Assembly (NCBI RefSeq): GCF_022437945.1
Contig: NZ_CP092535.1
Coordinates: 2,170,001 to 2,234,000 of the forward strand
Origin: Nocardioides sp. TF02-7
GTDB lineage: Bacteria > Actinomycetota > Actinomycetes > Propionibacteriales > Nocardioidaceae
DNA length: 64,000 bases
Direction: 5' to 3'
This document shows positions 19,598 to 29,746 of this stretch, one piece after another (within the stretch, counting starts at the first letter, position 1; each line of letters opens with the position of its first letter). The notes below the pieces were generated by a model, which worked only from the letters and a program-made list of their open reading frames with translations, was not told the origin of the DNA and did not search any database. Made by a program: the position numbers and the translations under genes.

Positions 19598-21633
19598 ATG
19601 ACCAACCCCGCAGTCTCCGCGCTGATCGCGCGGTCGAACCGCCTCGGCGCCGACCCCAAGAACACCAACTACGCGGGCGGCAACACCTCGGCCAAGGGCA
19701 CCGAGACCGACCCGGTCACCGGTGAGCCCGTCGAGCTGCTCTGGGTGAAGGGGTCCGGTGGCGACCTCGGCACGCTCAAGGAGTCCGGTCTCGCCGTGCT
19801 CCGCCTCGACCGGCTCCGCAGCCTCGTCGGCGTCTACCCCGGCGTCGAGCGCGAGGACGAGATGGTCGCGGCGTTCGACTACTGCCTGCACGGCCGCGGC
19901 GGCGCCGCGCCGTCGATCGACACCGCGATGCACGGGCTCGTCGACGCCGCGCACGTCGACCACCTCCACCCCGACTCCGGCATCGCGATCGCGACGGCGG
20001 CCGACGGGGAGGCGCTGACCAAGGAGATCTTCGGCGACAAGGTCGTGTGGGTGCCGTGGCGCCGGCCGGGCTTCCAGCTCGGTCTCGACATCGCGGCGAT
20101 CAAGGAGCGCAACCCGCAGGCGGTCGGCTGCATCCTCGGCGGCCACGGGATCACCGCGTGGGGCGACACCAGCGAGGAGGCCGAGAAGAGCTCGCTGTGG
20201 ATCATCGACACCGCGGCGGCCTACATCGCCGAGCACCCAAGGCGGAGCCGTTCGGCGCGGCGCTCGAGGGGTACGCCGCGCTGCCGGACGCCGAGCGGCG
20301 GGCCAGGGCAGCCGCGCTGGCGCCGACGATCCGCGGCATCGCGTCGGCGGACCGGCCGATGGTCGGCCACTTCAACGACTCCGAGGCCGTCCTCGAGTTC
20401 CTCGCGCACGCCGAGCACCCGCGGCTGGCCGCGCTCGGCACGTCGTGCCCCGACCACTTCCTCCGCACCAAGGTCAAGCCGCTCGTCCTCGACCTGCCCG
20501 CGACCGCGACCGTGGAGGAGTCGATCGAGCGGCTCAAGGAGCTCGCGGTCGCCTACCGCGAGGACTACCAGGCCTACTACGACCGCCACGCCACCGCCGA
20601 CTCGCCGGCCATCCGCGGCAAGGACCCGCTGATCGTCCTGGTGCCGGGCGTCGGCATGTTCTCCTTCGGCAAGGACAAGCAGACCGCGCGCGTCGCGGGT
20701 GAGTTCTACGTCAACGCGATCAACGTGATGCGCGGCGCCGAGGGCCTGTCGACGTACCAGCCCATCGACGAGGCGGAGAAGTTCCGCATCGAGTACTGGG
20801 CGCTCGAGGAGGCCAAGCTCCAGCGGATGCCGAAGCCGAAGCCGCTGGCGACCCGGATCGCGCTGGTCACGGGCGCGGCGAGCGGCATCGGCAAGGCCAC
20901 CGCCCAGCGGCTCGCCGCCGAGGGCGCCTGCGTCGTGATCGCCGACCTCGACGGCGAGAAGGCGGCGGCGACGGCCGCCGAGATCGGCGGGCCCGACGTG
21001 GCCGTCGGCGTGGCCGGCGACGTGTCCGACGCCGACGCGGTGCGCGCGATGGTCGACGCGGCGGTGCTCGCGTTCGGCGGCGTCGACCTCGTCGTCAACA
21101 ACGCCGGCCTGTCCCTCTCCAAGCCGCTGCTCGAGACCACCGAGCGCGACTGGGACCTCCAGCACGACGTGATGGCCAAGGGCTCGTTCCTGGTCGCGCA
21201 GGCCGCCGCGAAGGCGATGATCGAGCAGGGGATGGGCGGCGACATCGTCTACATCTCCTCGAAGAACTCGATCTTCGCCGGCCCCAACAACGTGGCCTAC
21301 GGCGCGGCGAAGGCCGACCAGGCCCACCAGGTGCGGCTGCTCGCGGCCGAGCTCGGCGAGCACGGGATCAAGGTCAACGGCATCAACCCCGACGGCGTCG
21401 TCCAGGGCTCCGGCATCTTCGCCGGCGGCTGGGGCGCCAGCCGCGCCGCGGTCTACGGCGTGGAGGAGAAGGACCTGGGCAAGTTCTACGCCCAGCGGAC
21501 GATCCTCAAGCGCGAGGTGCTGCCCGACCACATCGCCAACGCGGTGTTCGTGCTCTGCGGTCCCGACCTCACCCACACGACCGGTCTCCACGTGCCGGTC
21601 GACGCCGGGGTGGCTGCCGCGTTCCTGCGATGA
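19598..21633 (+). CDS. rhaEW: Bifunctional rhamnulose-1-phosphate aldolase / lactaldehyde dehydrogenase, one frame break
   Basis: The 678-residue fusion has an N-terminal class II (AraD/FucA-like) aldolase with TNYAGGNTSAKG and the metal-binding HVDHLHPDS. Its C-terminal short-chain dehydrogenase (about from residue 425) has the TGAASGIGKATAQ Rossmann motif, NNAGLS, and the YxxxK pair in VAYGAAKADQ. It cleaves L-rhamnulose-1-phosphate to DHAP and L-lactaldehyde, and the dehydrogenase part oxidises lactaldehyde to L-lactate with NAD (established for this family). A missing C near 20238 breaks the frame; repair gives EHPKAEPFGAALEG. The stop overlaps the kinase start (ATGA). Confidence 0.92.
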
Positions 21634-23122
21634 GCGTGCTCGGTCCCTCCCTGCGCGTCGCCGCCGTCGACCTCGGCGCGACCAGCGGTCGCGTGATGTC
21701 CGGCCGGGTCACCCCCGGCCGGGTCGAGGTCGACGAGCGGCACCGGTTCCCCAACGGCGCGGTCCGGGTCGGGCAGTCGTACTTCTGGGACGTCCTCGGC
21801 ATCCACCGCGAGGTGCTCGCCGGCGTCCGCGAGGTCGTGCGCACCGGACCGCTGCACGGGGTCGGCATCGACTCCTGGGCGATCGACTACGGGCTGCTCG
21901 ACCGGGACGGCCAGCTGCTCGGCAACCCGTTCAGCCACCGCGACCCCCGCACCGACGGCGTCGCCGCCCGCGTGGTCGAGGAGGTCGGCGCGGCCGAGCT
22001 CTACGGCACGACCGGCATCCAGCAGCTGCCGTTCAACACGATCTACCAGCTGCACGCGGCCCGCGGCACGGCGGCGCTGGAGGCGGCCGAGCACCTCCTG
22101 CTGCTGCCGGACCTGCTCGGCTACTGGCTGACCGGCAGCATCGGCGCGGAGCGCACCAACGCCTCCACCACCCAGCTCTACGACGTCCGCACCGGCGAGT
22201 GGGCCGTCGACCTGGCTCGGCGCCTGGGCCTCCCGTGGGGGATCCTCCCTCCCCTGCGGGACCCGGGCGCCGTGGTCGGCCCGCTGCTCCCCGCACGTCG
22301 CCCAGGAGGTCGGGGGCGGACGGCGAGGTGCCGGTGGTGGCCGTCGGATCCCACGACACCGCCTCGGCGGTCGTCGCCGTGCCGGCCGAGTCGTCGTCGT
22401 TCGCCTACATCTCCTCCGGCACCTGGTCGCTGGTCGGGCTCGAGCTCGACAAGCCGGTGCTCAGCGAGGCCGCCCGGCTGGCGGACTTCACCAACGAGCT
22501 CGGCGTCGACGGCACCGTCCGGTTCCTCAAGAACGTGATGGGCCTGTGGGTGCTGTCGGAGTCGCTCCGGTCGTGGAGCGACCGCCGGTTCCGCGACGTC
22601 GAGCTGCGGACGCTGCTCGCCGCCGCGGCGACGTTCGAGCCGCTGCGAACCGTCGTCGACATCAACGACCCCCGGCTGCTGGTCCCGGGCTCGGCGGCGG
22701 ACCCGATGCCCGAGCGGGTCGCCGCCCTGGCGGCCGAGGCCGGCGAGCCGGTGCCGCACTCGCCGGTCGCGATCACCCGGTGCATCCTCGACAGCCTCGC
22801 CGTCGCCTACCGCCGGCAGGTCCGCACGGCCGCCGAGATCGCCGGCAAGCAGGTCGAGGTCGTCCACGTCGTCGGCGGCGGCTCCCAGAACGAGCTGCTG
22901 TGCCAGCTCACCGCGGACGCCTGCGGGCTGCCCGTCCTCGCCGGACCGGTCGAGGCCGCGGCCCTGGGCAACGTGCTCGTCCAGGCCCGCACCCTCGGCG
23001 CCGACCTCCCCGACCTCGCCGCGATGCGCGACCTGGTCCGTCGCTCCCACGACGTGCGGCGGCACGAGCCGCGCACCGACCTCGACTGGGCCGCCGCCGA
23101 GGCGCGGCTCCCCACCAGCTGA
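21630..23122 (+). CDS. rhaB: L-rhamnulokinase, FGGY family, two nearby frame breaks
   Basis: Repaired length is 496 residues. The N-terminal FGGY domain has AAVDLGATSGRVM, the ATP-phosphate loop, and IDSWAIDYGLL. The C-terminal domain has VAVGSHDTASA, SSGTWSLVG and the adenosine loop VVGGGSQNELL, all typical of RhaB. It phosphorylates L-rhamnulose at O-1. Two extra bases, a C near 22289 and a G near 22313, destroy the frame over 25 bp; removing both yields PHVAQEVGADGEVPVV. Its start overlaps the aldolase stop, indicating translational coupling. Confidence 0.9.
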
Positions 23123-23159
23123 CGCACGACCCATCCATCCCCATCCCAAGGAGCAGTCC

Positions 23160-26100
23160 GTGACCGACCGTCCCACCCGGATCAACCGCCGCTCGCTGTT
23201 TGGAGCGGCCGCCGCCACGATCGGAGTCGCGGCCGTCAGCGGCGCCGCCGGCGCTGCTGCCGCGCCCGGCGGCCGGCCCGGCCGGCCGGGCGGACCGGGA
23301 CGGCCGGGTCGCCCGGGTCCGGGAGGCGTGCCGAAGTCGCTCGAGAAGGCCTTCCGCAAGCCCGGCACGGCGACCGCCGCGGGCTTTCGCTGGTGGTGGC
23401 CGCACGGCCTCGTCGACCCGCGACAGGTCGCCCGGGAGGTCGACCTGGTGGCCGACGCCGGCTTCGGCGTCCTCGAGGTCGCCGACGTCACCCACAGCCT
23501 CCGGGCGCGCGACATCGAGATCGACGTCGCCAAGCACGGCTGGGGCACCCGGTCCTGGGTCGCCGGCGTCAAGGCCGCGCTCGAGCGGGGCGCGAAGCGC
23601 GACGTCCGGATCGACATCACCGTCGGGCCGTCGTGGCCGGCCGCCGTGCCGACCATCACGCCGGACGACGAGGCGGCCTGCTCCGAGCTCGTCCACGGCC
23701 AGGTCGACGTGGCGGCGGGGGAGACCTACGACGGCACCCTGCCGGAGCCGGTCGTCCACGCCGCCGACGGCGTGACCCGCCGCGAGCTCGTGACCGTGCA
23801 GGCGCACCGGGTCACGGCCCGCACGTCGTCGACGACCACCCTCGACCCGGCGTCGTACGTCGACCTGGGCGACCGTGTCGACGGCGACCGGATCTCGTGG
23901 ACCGCGCCGGCCGAGCCGGCCGACGCCACCTGGGTGCTCCTCGCCACCTACCGGCGCGGCTCCGGCCAGGAGCCCGAGGCCGGGCCGCACACCTCGCCGC
24001 GGTCCTACGTGGTCGACCACTTCAGCGCCGCCGGCACCGACGCCGTGGTCGACCTGTGGCAGGACCGGGTCCTCGACCGGGAGATGCGCCGCCTGCTGAA
24101 GAAGGCCGGCGGCTACCTCTTCGAGGACTCCCTCGAGATCGAGACCGAGGCCACGATCTGGACGCCGCGGATGCTCGTGGAGTTCGAGCGGCGGCAGGGC
24201 TACGACCTGCGGCCGTGGCTGCCGCTCGTCCTCGAGGTCGAGGAGGACTACCAGTTCTCGCTCGGCTCGGCGGCAGACCCGGCCGCCACCGACGCGCTGC
24301 GCACCAACCAGGTCCGCGACGACTTCAACCAGGTGCTGTCCGACCTCTACCTCGACCACCACCTCCGCCCGCTCCAGGACTTCGCGCGTTCGCTCGGCAT
24401 GGGCCTCCGCGTCCAGGCCTACGGCCTGGAGACCGACTCGACGCAGCACGCCGCCGTCCTCGACGTTGCCGAGACCGAGTCGCTGGGCTTCAAGAACCTC
24501 GACGACTACCGGCTGATGGCCGGCGGCCGCGACATCGCCGGGCACACGATCCTGTCGTGCGAGGCGATCTGCTACAACGGCGCCGCCTACAACACCACCT
24601 GGGGCGCCAACGGCACCAGCCCGACCGCGCAGAACCAGGCGCTGTTCACCCTCAACAGCATCTTCGCGGCCGGCGTGAACCAGGCGATCATCCACGGGTT
24701 CCCGTACGCCGAGGCGCCGGGCGTCACCTGGCCCGGCTTCGCCGCGTTCTCGCCGTACTACAACGGCGCGATCGGCTTCGGCGAGGCCTGGGGCCCGCGG
24801 ACCCCGCAGTGGGAGCACATGCCCGGGATCGCGGCGTACCTCGCCCGCACCCAGCTGGTGCTGCAGACCGGCACGCCGAAGTACGACATCGTCTTCCTCC
24901 GGCAGAAGAGCGGCGCCGGCGCCGGCGTCGGCCCGTTCTGGGTGACCAACGACGGCACCAAGCTCGGGTGGTCGCACTCGTTCATCACCGCCGCGCTGCT
25001 CAACCGGCCCGACGTCACGTTCCGCCGCGGCCGGCTGGTGCCGGACGGACCGGCGTACAAGGTGCTGGTGATCGGCCCGGACAAGCTGCGGAGCCGGGAG
25101 ATGACCATCGACCTCGACGCGGCCCGGAAGGTCCTGAAGCTCGGGCGGGCCGGGCTGCCGGTCGTGCTGGTGCACGACGCCGGCCGGGACTGGACCACCG
25201 AGGCGACCCCGATCGGGCGCACCGACGACGCGGCGGTCGCGGAGGTGCGCGAGCTGATGACCCGGATCGCGGCGCTGCCGACGACCCGCACGACCGTGGA
25301 GAAGCGGGGTGGGCGCCGCGCTCGCCGAGCTCGGCGTCACCCGCGACGTCGAGCACGCCGACTCCACGGTGATGCACGTGCGCCGCGTCGTCGGCGACGT
25401 CGACCTCTACTACCTGGCCAACGCCCGCCACGCCGAGAACCGCCGGCTCAACCGGGTCACCCAGGACGTCCTCCTGACCGCGACCGACCGGCGGGCGGTG
25501 CCGTGGCTGCTGGACGCCTGGACCGGTGAGGCGACGCCCGTCGCGGCGTACGAGCGCTCGGGCGACCAGGTGCGCGTCCGCGTCGACCTGGTGCCGGGTC
25601 AGTCGACGATCGTCGTGCTCGCCGCCCCGGGGCGGGGGCGCGTCCACCCGCGCCGTGGAGCCGGCCGACGGGCTCACGTTCGTCCGCCGCGGCGCCCGGC
25701 CGGCCCTGCGCACCACGACCGCCGGACGGACCACCGTCCGGTGGACCGACGGCCGGACCTCGAGCGTCCGGGTCGACCGGGTCCGGGAGCCGCTCGTGCC
25801 GACCGGCTGGACGCTGGAGGTGGAGGACTGGAGCCCGCGCGACGCCGGGGACCCGACCGACCTCCGCACGCGCAAGACCAAGCACCGGGTGCAGCTCACC
25901 GAGCCGCAGGCCTGGTCGAAGGTGCCCGGCCTCGAGGACGTGTCCGGCATCGGCCGCTACCGCACCACCGTCGACCTGGGCCGCGACTGGGGTGACGACG
26001 ACGGCGCCCTGCTCGAGCTCGGCGAGGTCAACGACACGTTCCGGGTGCGGGTCAACGGCGAGCTGCTGCCGCCCTGCGACCCGCTGACCAGCACCGTCGA

Positions 26101-26278
26101 CCTCGGTCGCCGCCTGCGCCGCGGACGCAACGTGATCGAGGTGGAGGTCGCCTCCACCCTGCTCAACCGGCTGCGCGTCGTGACGCCGGAGGTCTACGGC
26201 GTCGCCGCCCGCCAGACCTACGGGCTGGCCGGCCCGGTGCGCCTGGTGCCCTACGTCGAGAAGGTGGTGCCGGGCTGA
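23160..26278 (+). CDS. Tat-exported alpha-L-rhamnosidase, GH106-like, two frame breaks
   Basis: Repaired length is 1038 residues. The N-terminus is a twin-arginine signal (INRRSLFGAA followed by a hydrophobic Ala-rich stretch), so the enzyme is probably exported folded. The GH106-like signature FRWWWPHGLVDP at about residue 73 starts the (beta/alpha)8 barrel, with the acidic segment EDSLEIETEATIW. A C-terminal galactose-binding-like jelly roll (YRTTVDLGRDW ... VRVNGELLPP) follows. It would cleave rhamnosides at the cell surface. Extra Gs at about 25306 (repair VEKRVGAALAEL) and 25632-25636 (repair APGRGASTRAV) break the frame. It lies in the operon between the kinase and lutA. Confidence 0.85.
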
Positions 26279-26343
26279 GCCGACGACGGGAGGCATGATC
26301 GACGAACGGCCCGAGCGGGCCACGAGCGGAGAGGGAGCGGGCA

Positions 26344-27133
26344 GTGCGAGTCGCCCTGATGGTCACCTGCGTCAACGACGCGATGTTCCCCCGACACCGG
26401 GGCGGCCGTCGTCCGCCTGCTGCGCCGGCTCGGCGTCGACGTCGACTTCCCGGAGGCGCAGACCTGCTGCGGGCAGCCGATGGTCAACACCGGCTACCTG
26501 GACGAGGCGGTGCCGGTGGTGCGGACGTACGTCGACGCGTTCGCCGGCTACGACGCCGTGGTCACGCCGTCGGGGTCGTGCGCCGGCTCGGCGCGCCACC
26601 AGCACGCGCTGGTCGCGCGCCGGTCGGGCGACCCGGGCCTCGAGCGGGCGGTCGCGGAGGTGTCGCCGCGCACCTACGAGCTCTCCGAGTTCCTGGTCGA
26701 CGTGCTGGGCGTGACCGACGTCGGGGCCTACTTCCCGCACCGGGTCACCTACCACCCGACCTGCCACTCGCTGCGGATGCTCGGCGTCGGCGACCGGCCG
26801 CGCCGGCTGCTTGAGGCGGTGCGCGGGCTGCGCCTGGTCGACCTGCCGCACGCGGAGGAGTGCTGCGGCTTCGGCGGCACCTTCGCGCTGAAGAACGCCG
26901 ACACGTCGGTCGCCATGGGCTCCGACAAGGCCCGGCACGTGCGTGACACCGGCGCCGAGGTGCTGGTCGCGGGCGACAACTCCTGCCTGATGCACGTCGG
27001 CGGGCTTCTGTCGCGGCAGCGATCGGGCGTGCGGGTGATGCACCTCGCCGAGGTGCTCGCCTCCACCGAGGCCGACGCCCGCGAGCACGCGTCCGTGGAG
27101 CTCTCCGCCACCAACGTCGAGGAGCAGCCGTGA
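26344..27133 (+). CDS. lutA: LutA-type iron-sulfur subunit of L-lactate oxidation complex, one frame break
   Basis: The 262-residue protein (after repair) carries two cysteine-rich CCG-type domains (QTCCGQP ... PSGSCAG and HPTCHSL ... EECCGFGG), the hallmark of LutA/glycolate-oxidase GlpC-like Fe-S proteins. With LutB and LutC it oxidises L-lactate to pyruvate in the cytoplasm. An extra C near 26389 breaks the frame at the N-terminus; repair gives MFPDTGAAVVRLLRRLG. The GTG start at 26344 follows a purine-rich GAGAGGGAG. Its end overlaps lutB (GTGA). It lies 65 bases behind the rhamnosidase gene, suggesting that rhamnose-derived lactate is its substrate. Confidence 0.9.
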
Positions 27134-28625
27134 CCGGGACGTTCGTCGGCATGCCGCCGTTCCCCTCGGCCGCGCGGGACGCGCTCGCCGACACGCAGCT
27201 GCGGCACAACCTCGCCCACGCGACGTCGACGATCCGCGGCAAGCGGTCCGCGGTCGTGGGCGAGGTCGACAACTGGGAGGAGCTGCGGCTCGCCGGTGCG
27301 GCGGTGAAGGACCGAGCGCTGCGCTCCCTCGACGACCAGCTGGTGCGGCTGGAGGAAGCCCTCACCGCCAACGGCGCGACCGTGCACTGGGCGCGCGACG
27401 CCGCCGAGGCGAACCGGATCGTCGTCGACGTCGCCCGTCGCCACCAGGTGGACGAGGTGGTCAAGGTGAAGTCGATGGTGACCCAGGAGATCGGCCTCAA
27501 CGAGGCGCTGGCCGAGGCCGGGGTGGCCGCGTGGGAGACCGACCTCGCCGAGCTGATCGTCCAGCTCGGCGGCGACCTGCCGAGCCACATCCTGGTGCCG
27601 GCGATCCACCGCAACCGTGCGGAGATCCGCGAGATCTTCCTGCGCCGGATGGGCGAGGCCGGCAAGCCGGCGCCCGCCGACCTCGCCGACGAGCCCGCCG
27701 TGCTCGCCGCGGCCGCGCGCGAGCACCTGCGGGAGAAGTTCCTGCGAGCACGGATGGCGGTCTCCGGCGCCAACTTCGCCGTCGCCGACACCGGCACCCT
27801 CGTCGTGGTGGAGTCGGAGGGCAACGGCCGGATGTGCCTGACCCTGCCCGACGTGCTGGTCAGCGTCGTCGGCATCGAGAAGGTGGTGCCGACCTGGGCC
27901 GAGCTCGACCCGCTGCTCCGGCTGCTGCCGCGGTCGTCGACGGGGGAGCGGATGAACCCCTACACCTCGACCTGGACCGGCGTGACGCCCGGCGACGGGC
28001 CGCAGGAGGTGCACGTCGTGCTCCTCGACAACGGCCGCACCCGCGCGCTGGCCGACGAGGTGGGCCGGCAGGCGCTGCGCTGCATCCGGTGCTCGGCCTG
28101 CCTCAACGTGTGCCCGGTCTACGAGCGCACCGGCGGCCACGCCTACGGGTCGGTCTACCCCGGCCCGATCGGCGCGATCCTCAACCCGCTGCTGAAGGGC
28201 ACCGGCGACCCGCAGACCGACCCCTGCCCTACGCGTCGTCGTTGTGCGGTGCCTGCTTCGAGGCGTGCCCGGTGCGGATCGACATCCCCGAGGTGCTCGT
28301 CGACCTGCGGGCGAAGGTGGTCGACGGCCACCGCGCCGACCGGGTGCCCAAGGCGGAGGCGGTGGCCATGCGCGCCGCGTCCTGGGCGTTCTCCGACGCC
28401 CGTCGGCTGGGCCGGGCCGAGCAGGCCTCGGGCCTCGCCGGCCGCGTGCTCGGCCGGTTCGGCCGGCGACGCTCCCCGGGCGGCCGGGCGACGGCTCCGC
28501 AGCTGCCCGGGCCCGCAGCGGCCTGGACCGGCGCCCGTGACCTCCCGGTGCCGCCGCGGGAGTCGTTCCGCGCGCGGTGGCGGCGTACCCGCGGCCGGCT
28601 CGACGACGACGGAGCCGGCCGGTGA
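27130..28625 (+). CDS. lutB: LutB-type iron-sulfur protein of L-lactate oxidation, one frame break
   Basis: Repaired length is 498 residues. The N-terminal LUD-like domain contains VKVKSMVTQEIGLNEAL and FAVADTGTLVVVESEGN. A ferredoxin-like region follows with CIRCSACLNVCPVY and CGACFEACPVRIDIP, two 4Fe-4S motifs. It transfers electrons from lactate oxidation. A missing C near 28225 interrupts the frame between the two cluster motifs; repair gives DPLPYASSLCGACFEACP. It overlaps lutA at its start and lutC at its end. Confidence 0.9.
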
Positions 28626-29230
28626 GCGCCCGCGACGAGGTGTTCGGCCGGGTGCGCGCCGCGCTGGCCGGGGTCGACCCCGACCCCGCGCCGGTGCCCG
28701 CGCCGCCCGGCGCCCGGGCGGCCGACCTGGTGGCCCACTTCGCCGAACGGGTGGCCGACTACCGCGCGGTCGTCGTCCGCTGCTCCGCTGCCGACGCCGC
28801 CGCGACCGTGGCGGCCGCGCTGCCGGCCGGCGGGCGGGTCGTCGTGCCCCCGGGCCTGCCCGGCTCGCTCGTCTCCGCGCTGCCCGACCCGGTCGCCGAC
28901 GACGGGCTGGCGGCGGCCGAGCTCGACTCCTTCGACGCCGTGGTCACCGCGTGCCGGGTCGGCATCGCCGAGACCGGCACCATCGTGCTCGACCACGAGC
29001 CCGACCAGGGCCGGCGCGCTCTCACCCTCGTCCCCGACCGGCACGTCTGCGTCGTCCGCGCCGACCAGGTGGTCGCCGACGTGCCGGAGGCGGTCGCGCT
29101 GCTCGACCCCCGCCGTCCGCTCACCTGGATCAGCGGCCCCAGCGCGACGAGCGACATCGAGCTCGACCGGGTCGAGGGCGTCCACGGGCCCCGCCACCTG
29201 CACGTGGTGATCGTGGAGGAGTCGGGTTGA
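28622..29230 (+). CDS. lutC: LutC-type LUD-domain protein of L-lactate oxidation
   Basis: This intact 202-residue LUD-domain protein starts with SARDEVFGRVRAAL. It has GIAETGTIVLD and SGPSATSDIELDRVEGVHGP, both typical of LutC. It is the third subunit of the LutABC L-lactate utilisation system. Its GTG at 28622 overlaps the lutB stop. It is followed by a very small HTH gene whose possible TTG start overlaps its own TGA. Confidence 0.92.
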   Translation: MSARDEVFGRVRAALAGVDPDPAPVPAPPGARAADLVAHFAERVADYRAVVVRCSAADAAATVAAALPAGGRVVVPPGLPGSLVSALPDPVADDGLAAAELDSFDAVVTACRVGIAETGTIVLDHEPDQGRRALTLVPDRHVCVVRADQVVADVPEAVALLDPRRPLTWISGPSATSDIELDRVEGVHGPRHLHVVIVEESG

Positions 29231-29469
29231 CGGTGACCGGCGAGCCGACAGCGAACCGCGCGCGCCGGGGGGCCGCCTGGCAGCCCAGCGACCTCGACGT
29301 GGAGATCCTGCGCCTGCTCTCGGAGGGCCACACCACCGAGGCCGTCGCCCGCCGCGTCGGCCTGTCGGAGCGGACCGTGCGCCGCCGGCTCCGCACGGTC
29401 GCCGACGAGATCGGCGTCGACTCCTCGATCGAGGCCGTCGTGCATGCGGTGCGGACGGGCGTCATCTGA
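29227..29469 (+). CDS. Small stand-alone LuxR-type HTH protein
   Basis: An 80-residue ORF consists of a disordered N-terminus (~25 residues) and a single LuxR/GerE HTH (DLDVEILRLLSEGHTTEAVA ... GLSERTVRRRLRTVADEIG), with no receiver or ligand-binding domain. The start is either TTG 29227 (overlapping the lutC stop, TTGA) or GTG 29233. It closes the long rhamnose/lactate operon. It could be a co-regulator of the cluster; no target is evident from sequence alone. Confidence 0.75.
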   Translation: MTVTGEPTANRARRGAAWQPSDLDVEILRLLSEGHTTEAVARRVGLSERTVRRRLRTVADEIGVDSSIEAVVHAVRTGVI

Positions 29470-29522
29470 GGCGTTCGCGGGTGGCGGTGGCTCGGGGTGC
29501 CAGGGCTGCCGCGGCGGGTGGT

Positions 29523-29638
29523 GTAACTCAGTGTTCGGTGCACTCCCCGGGTGATCCGTGCTCCCTCGGCGTTCGGTGCACTACCGCCGTGGTGTGACCG
29601 GTCAGAGCGCCGCGGTAGTGCCCCGAACACTGAGTTAC
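29523..29638. repeat. Second dispersed repeat, copy 3 with an inverted partial copy
   Basis: 29560-29638 is a 79-bp copy (GCTCCCTCGG ... CACTGAGTTAC). 29523-29559 is an inverted partial copy of its tail, starting GTAACTCAGTGTTCGG, so the whole has complementary ends. Inside copy 3 the arms GTTCGGTGCACTACCGC and GCGGTAGTGCCCCGAAC pair almost perfectly, giving a long hairpin. It lies between the HTH gene and the promoter of the second GH78 gene. Confidence 0.82.
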
Positions 29639-29658
29639 ATGCCCTCTCGCACCAACCC

Positions 29659-29674
29659 TGGCCGGATCCGGCCA
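29659..29674. promoter_or_regulatory. Palindrome upstream of GH78 no. 2 promoter
   Basis: TGGCCGGATCCGGCCA, a perfect 16-bp palindrome, lies exactly 6 bases before TTGTGA. The same palindrome with the same 6-base gap is found at 35194-35209 before GH78 no. 3. Confidence 0.65.
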
Positions 29675-29680
29675 CAGGGG

Positions 29681-29710
29681 TTGTGACGGCCCTCACCGGA
29701 TGTCTAGCGT
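29681..29710 (+). promoter_or_regulatory. Promoter of GH78 no. 2 with CRP-like site
   Basis: TTGTGA (29681-29686), an 18-bp spacer and TAGCGT (29705-29710). TGTGACGGCCCTCACC (29682-29697) overlaps the -35 and fits TGTGA-N6-TCAC. Confidence 0.65.
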
Positions 29711-29715
29711 GAGTC

Positions 29716-29729
29716 CTGAATCGTTTCAC
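29716..29729. promoter_or_regulatory. LacI-type operator of GH78 no. 2
   Basis: CTGAATCGTTTCAC, 5 bases after the -10 hexamer, shares the AATCGTTTC core with the sites at 11742 and, apart from one base, 35249. Confidence 0.72.
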
Positions 29730-29746
29730 TCTTCTCGGGAGGTCTC

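Noticed and set aside
18384..26278. Interpreting the split rhamnose genes as pseudogenes or as separate small genes
   Set aside because: Breaks are single bases in G/C runs, motifs continue across them, and overlapping starts and stops between neighbours are preserved only in the repaired frames.
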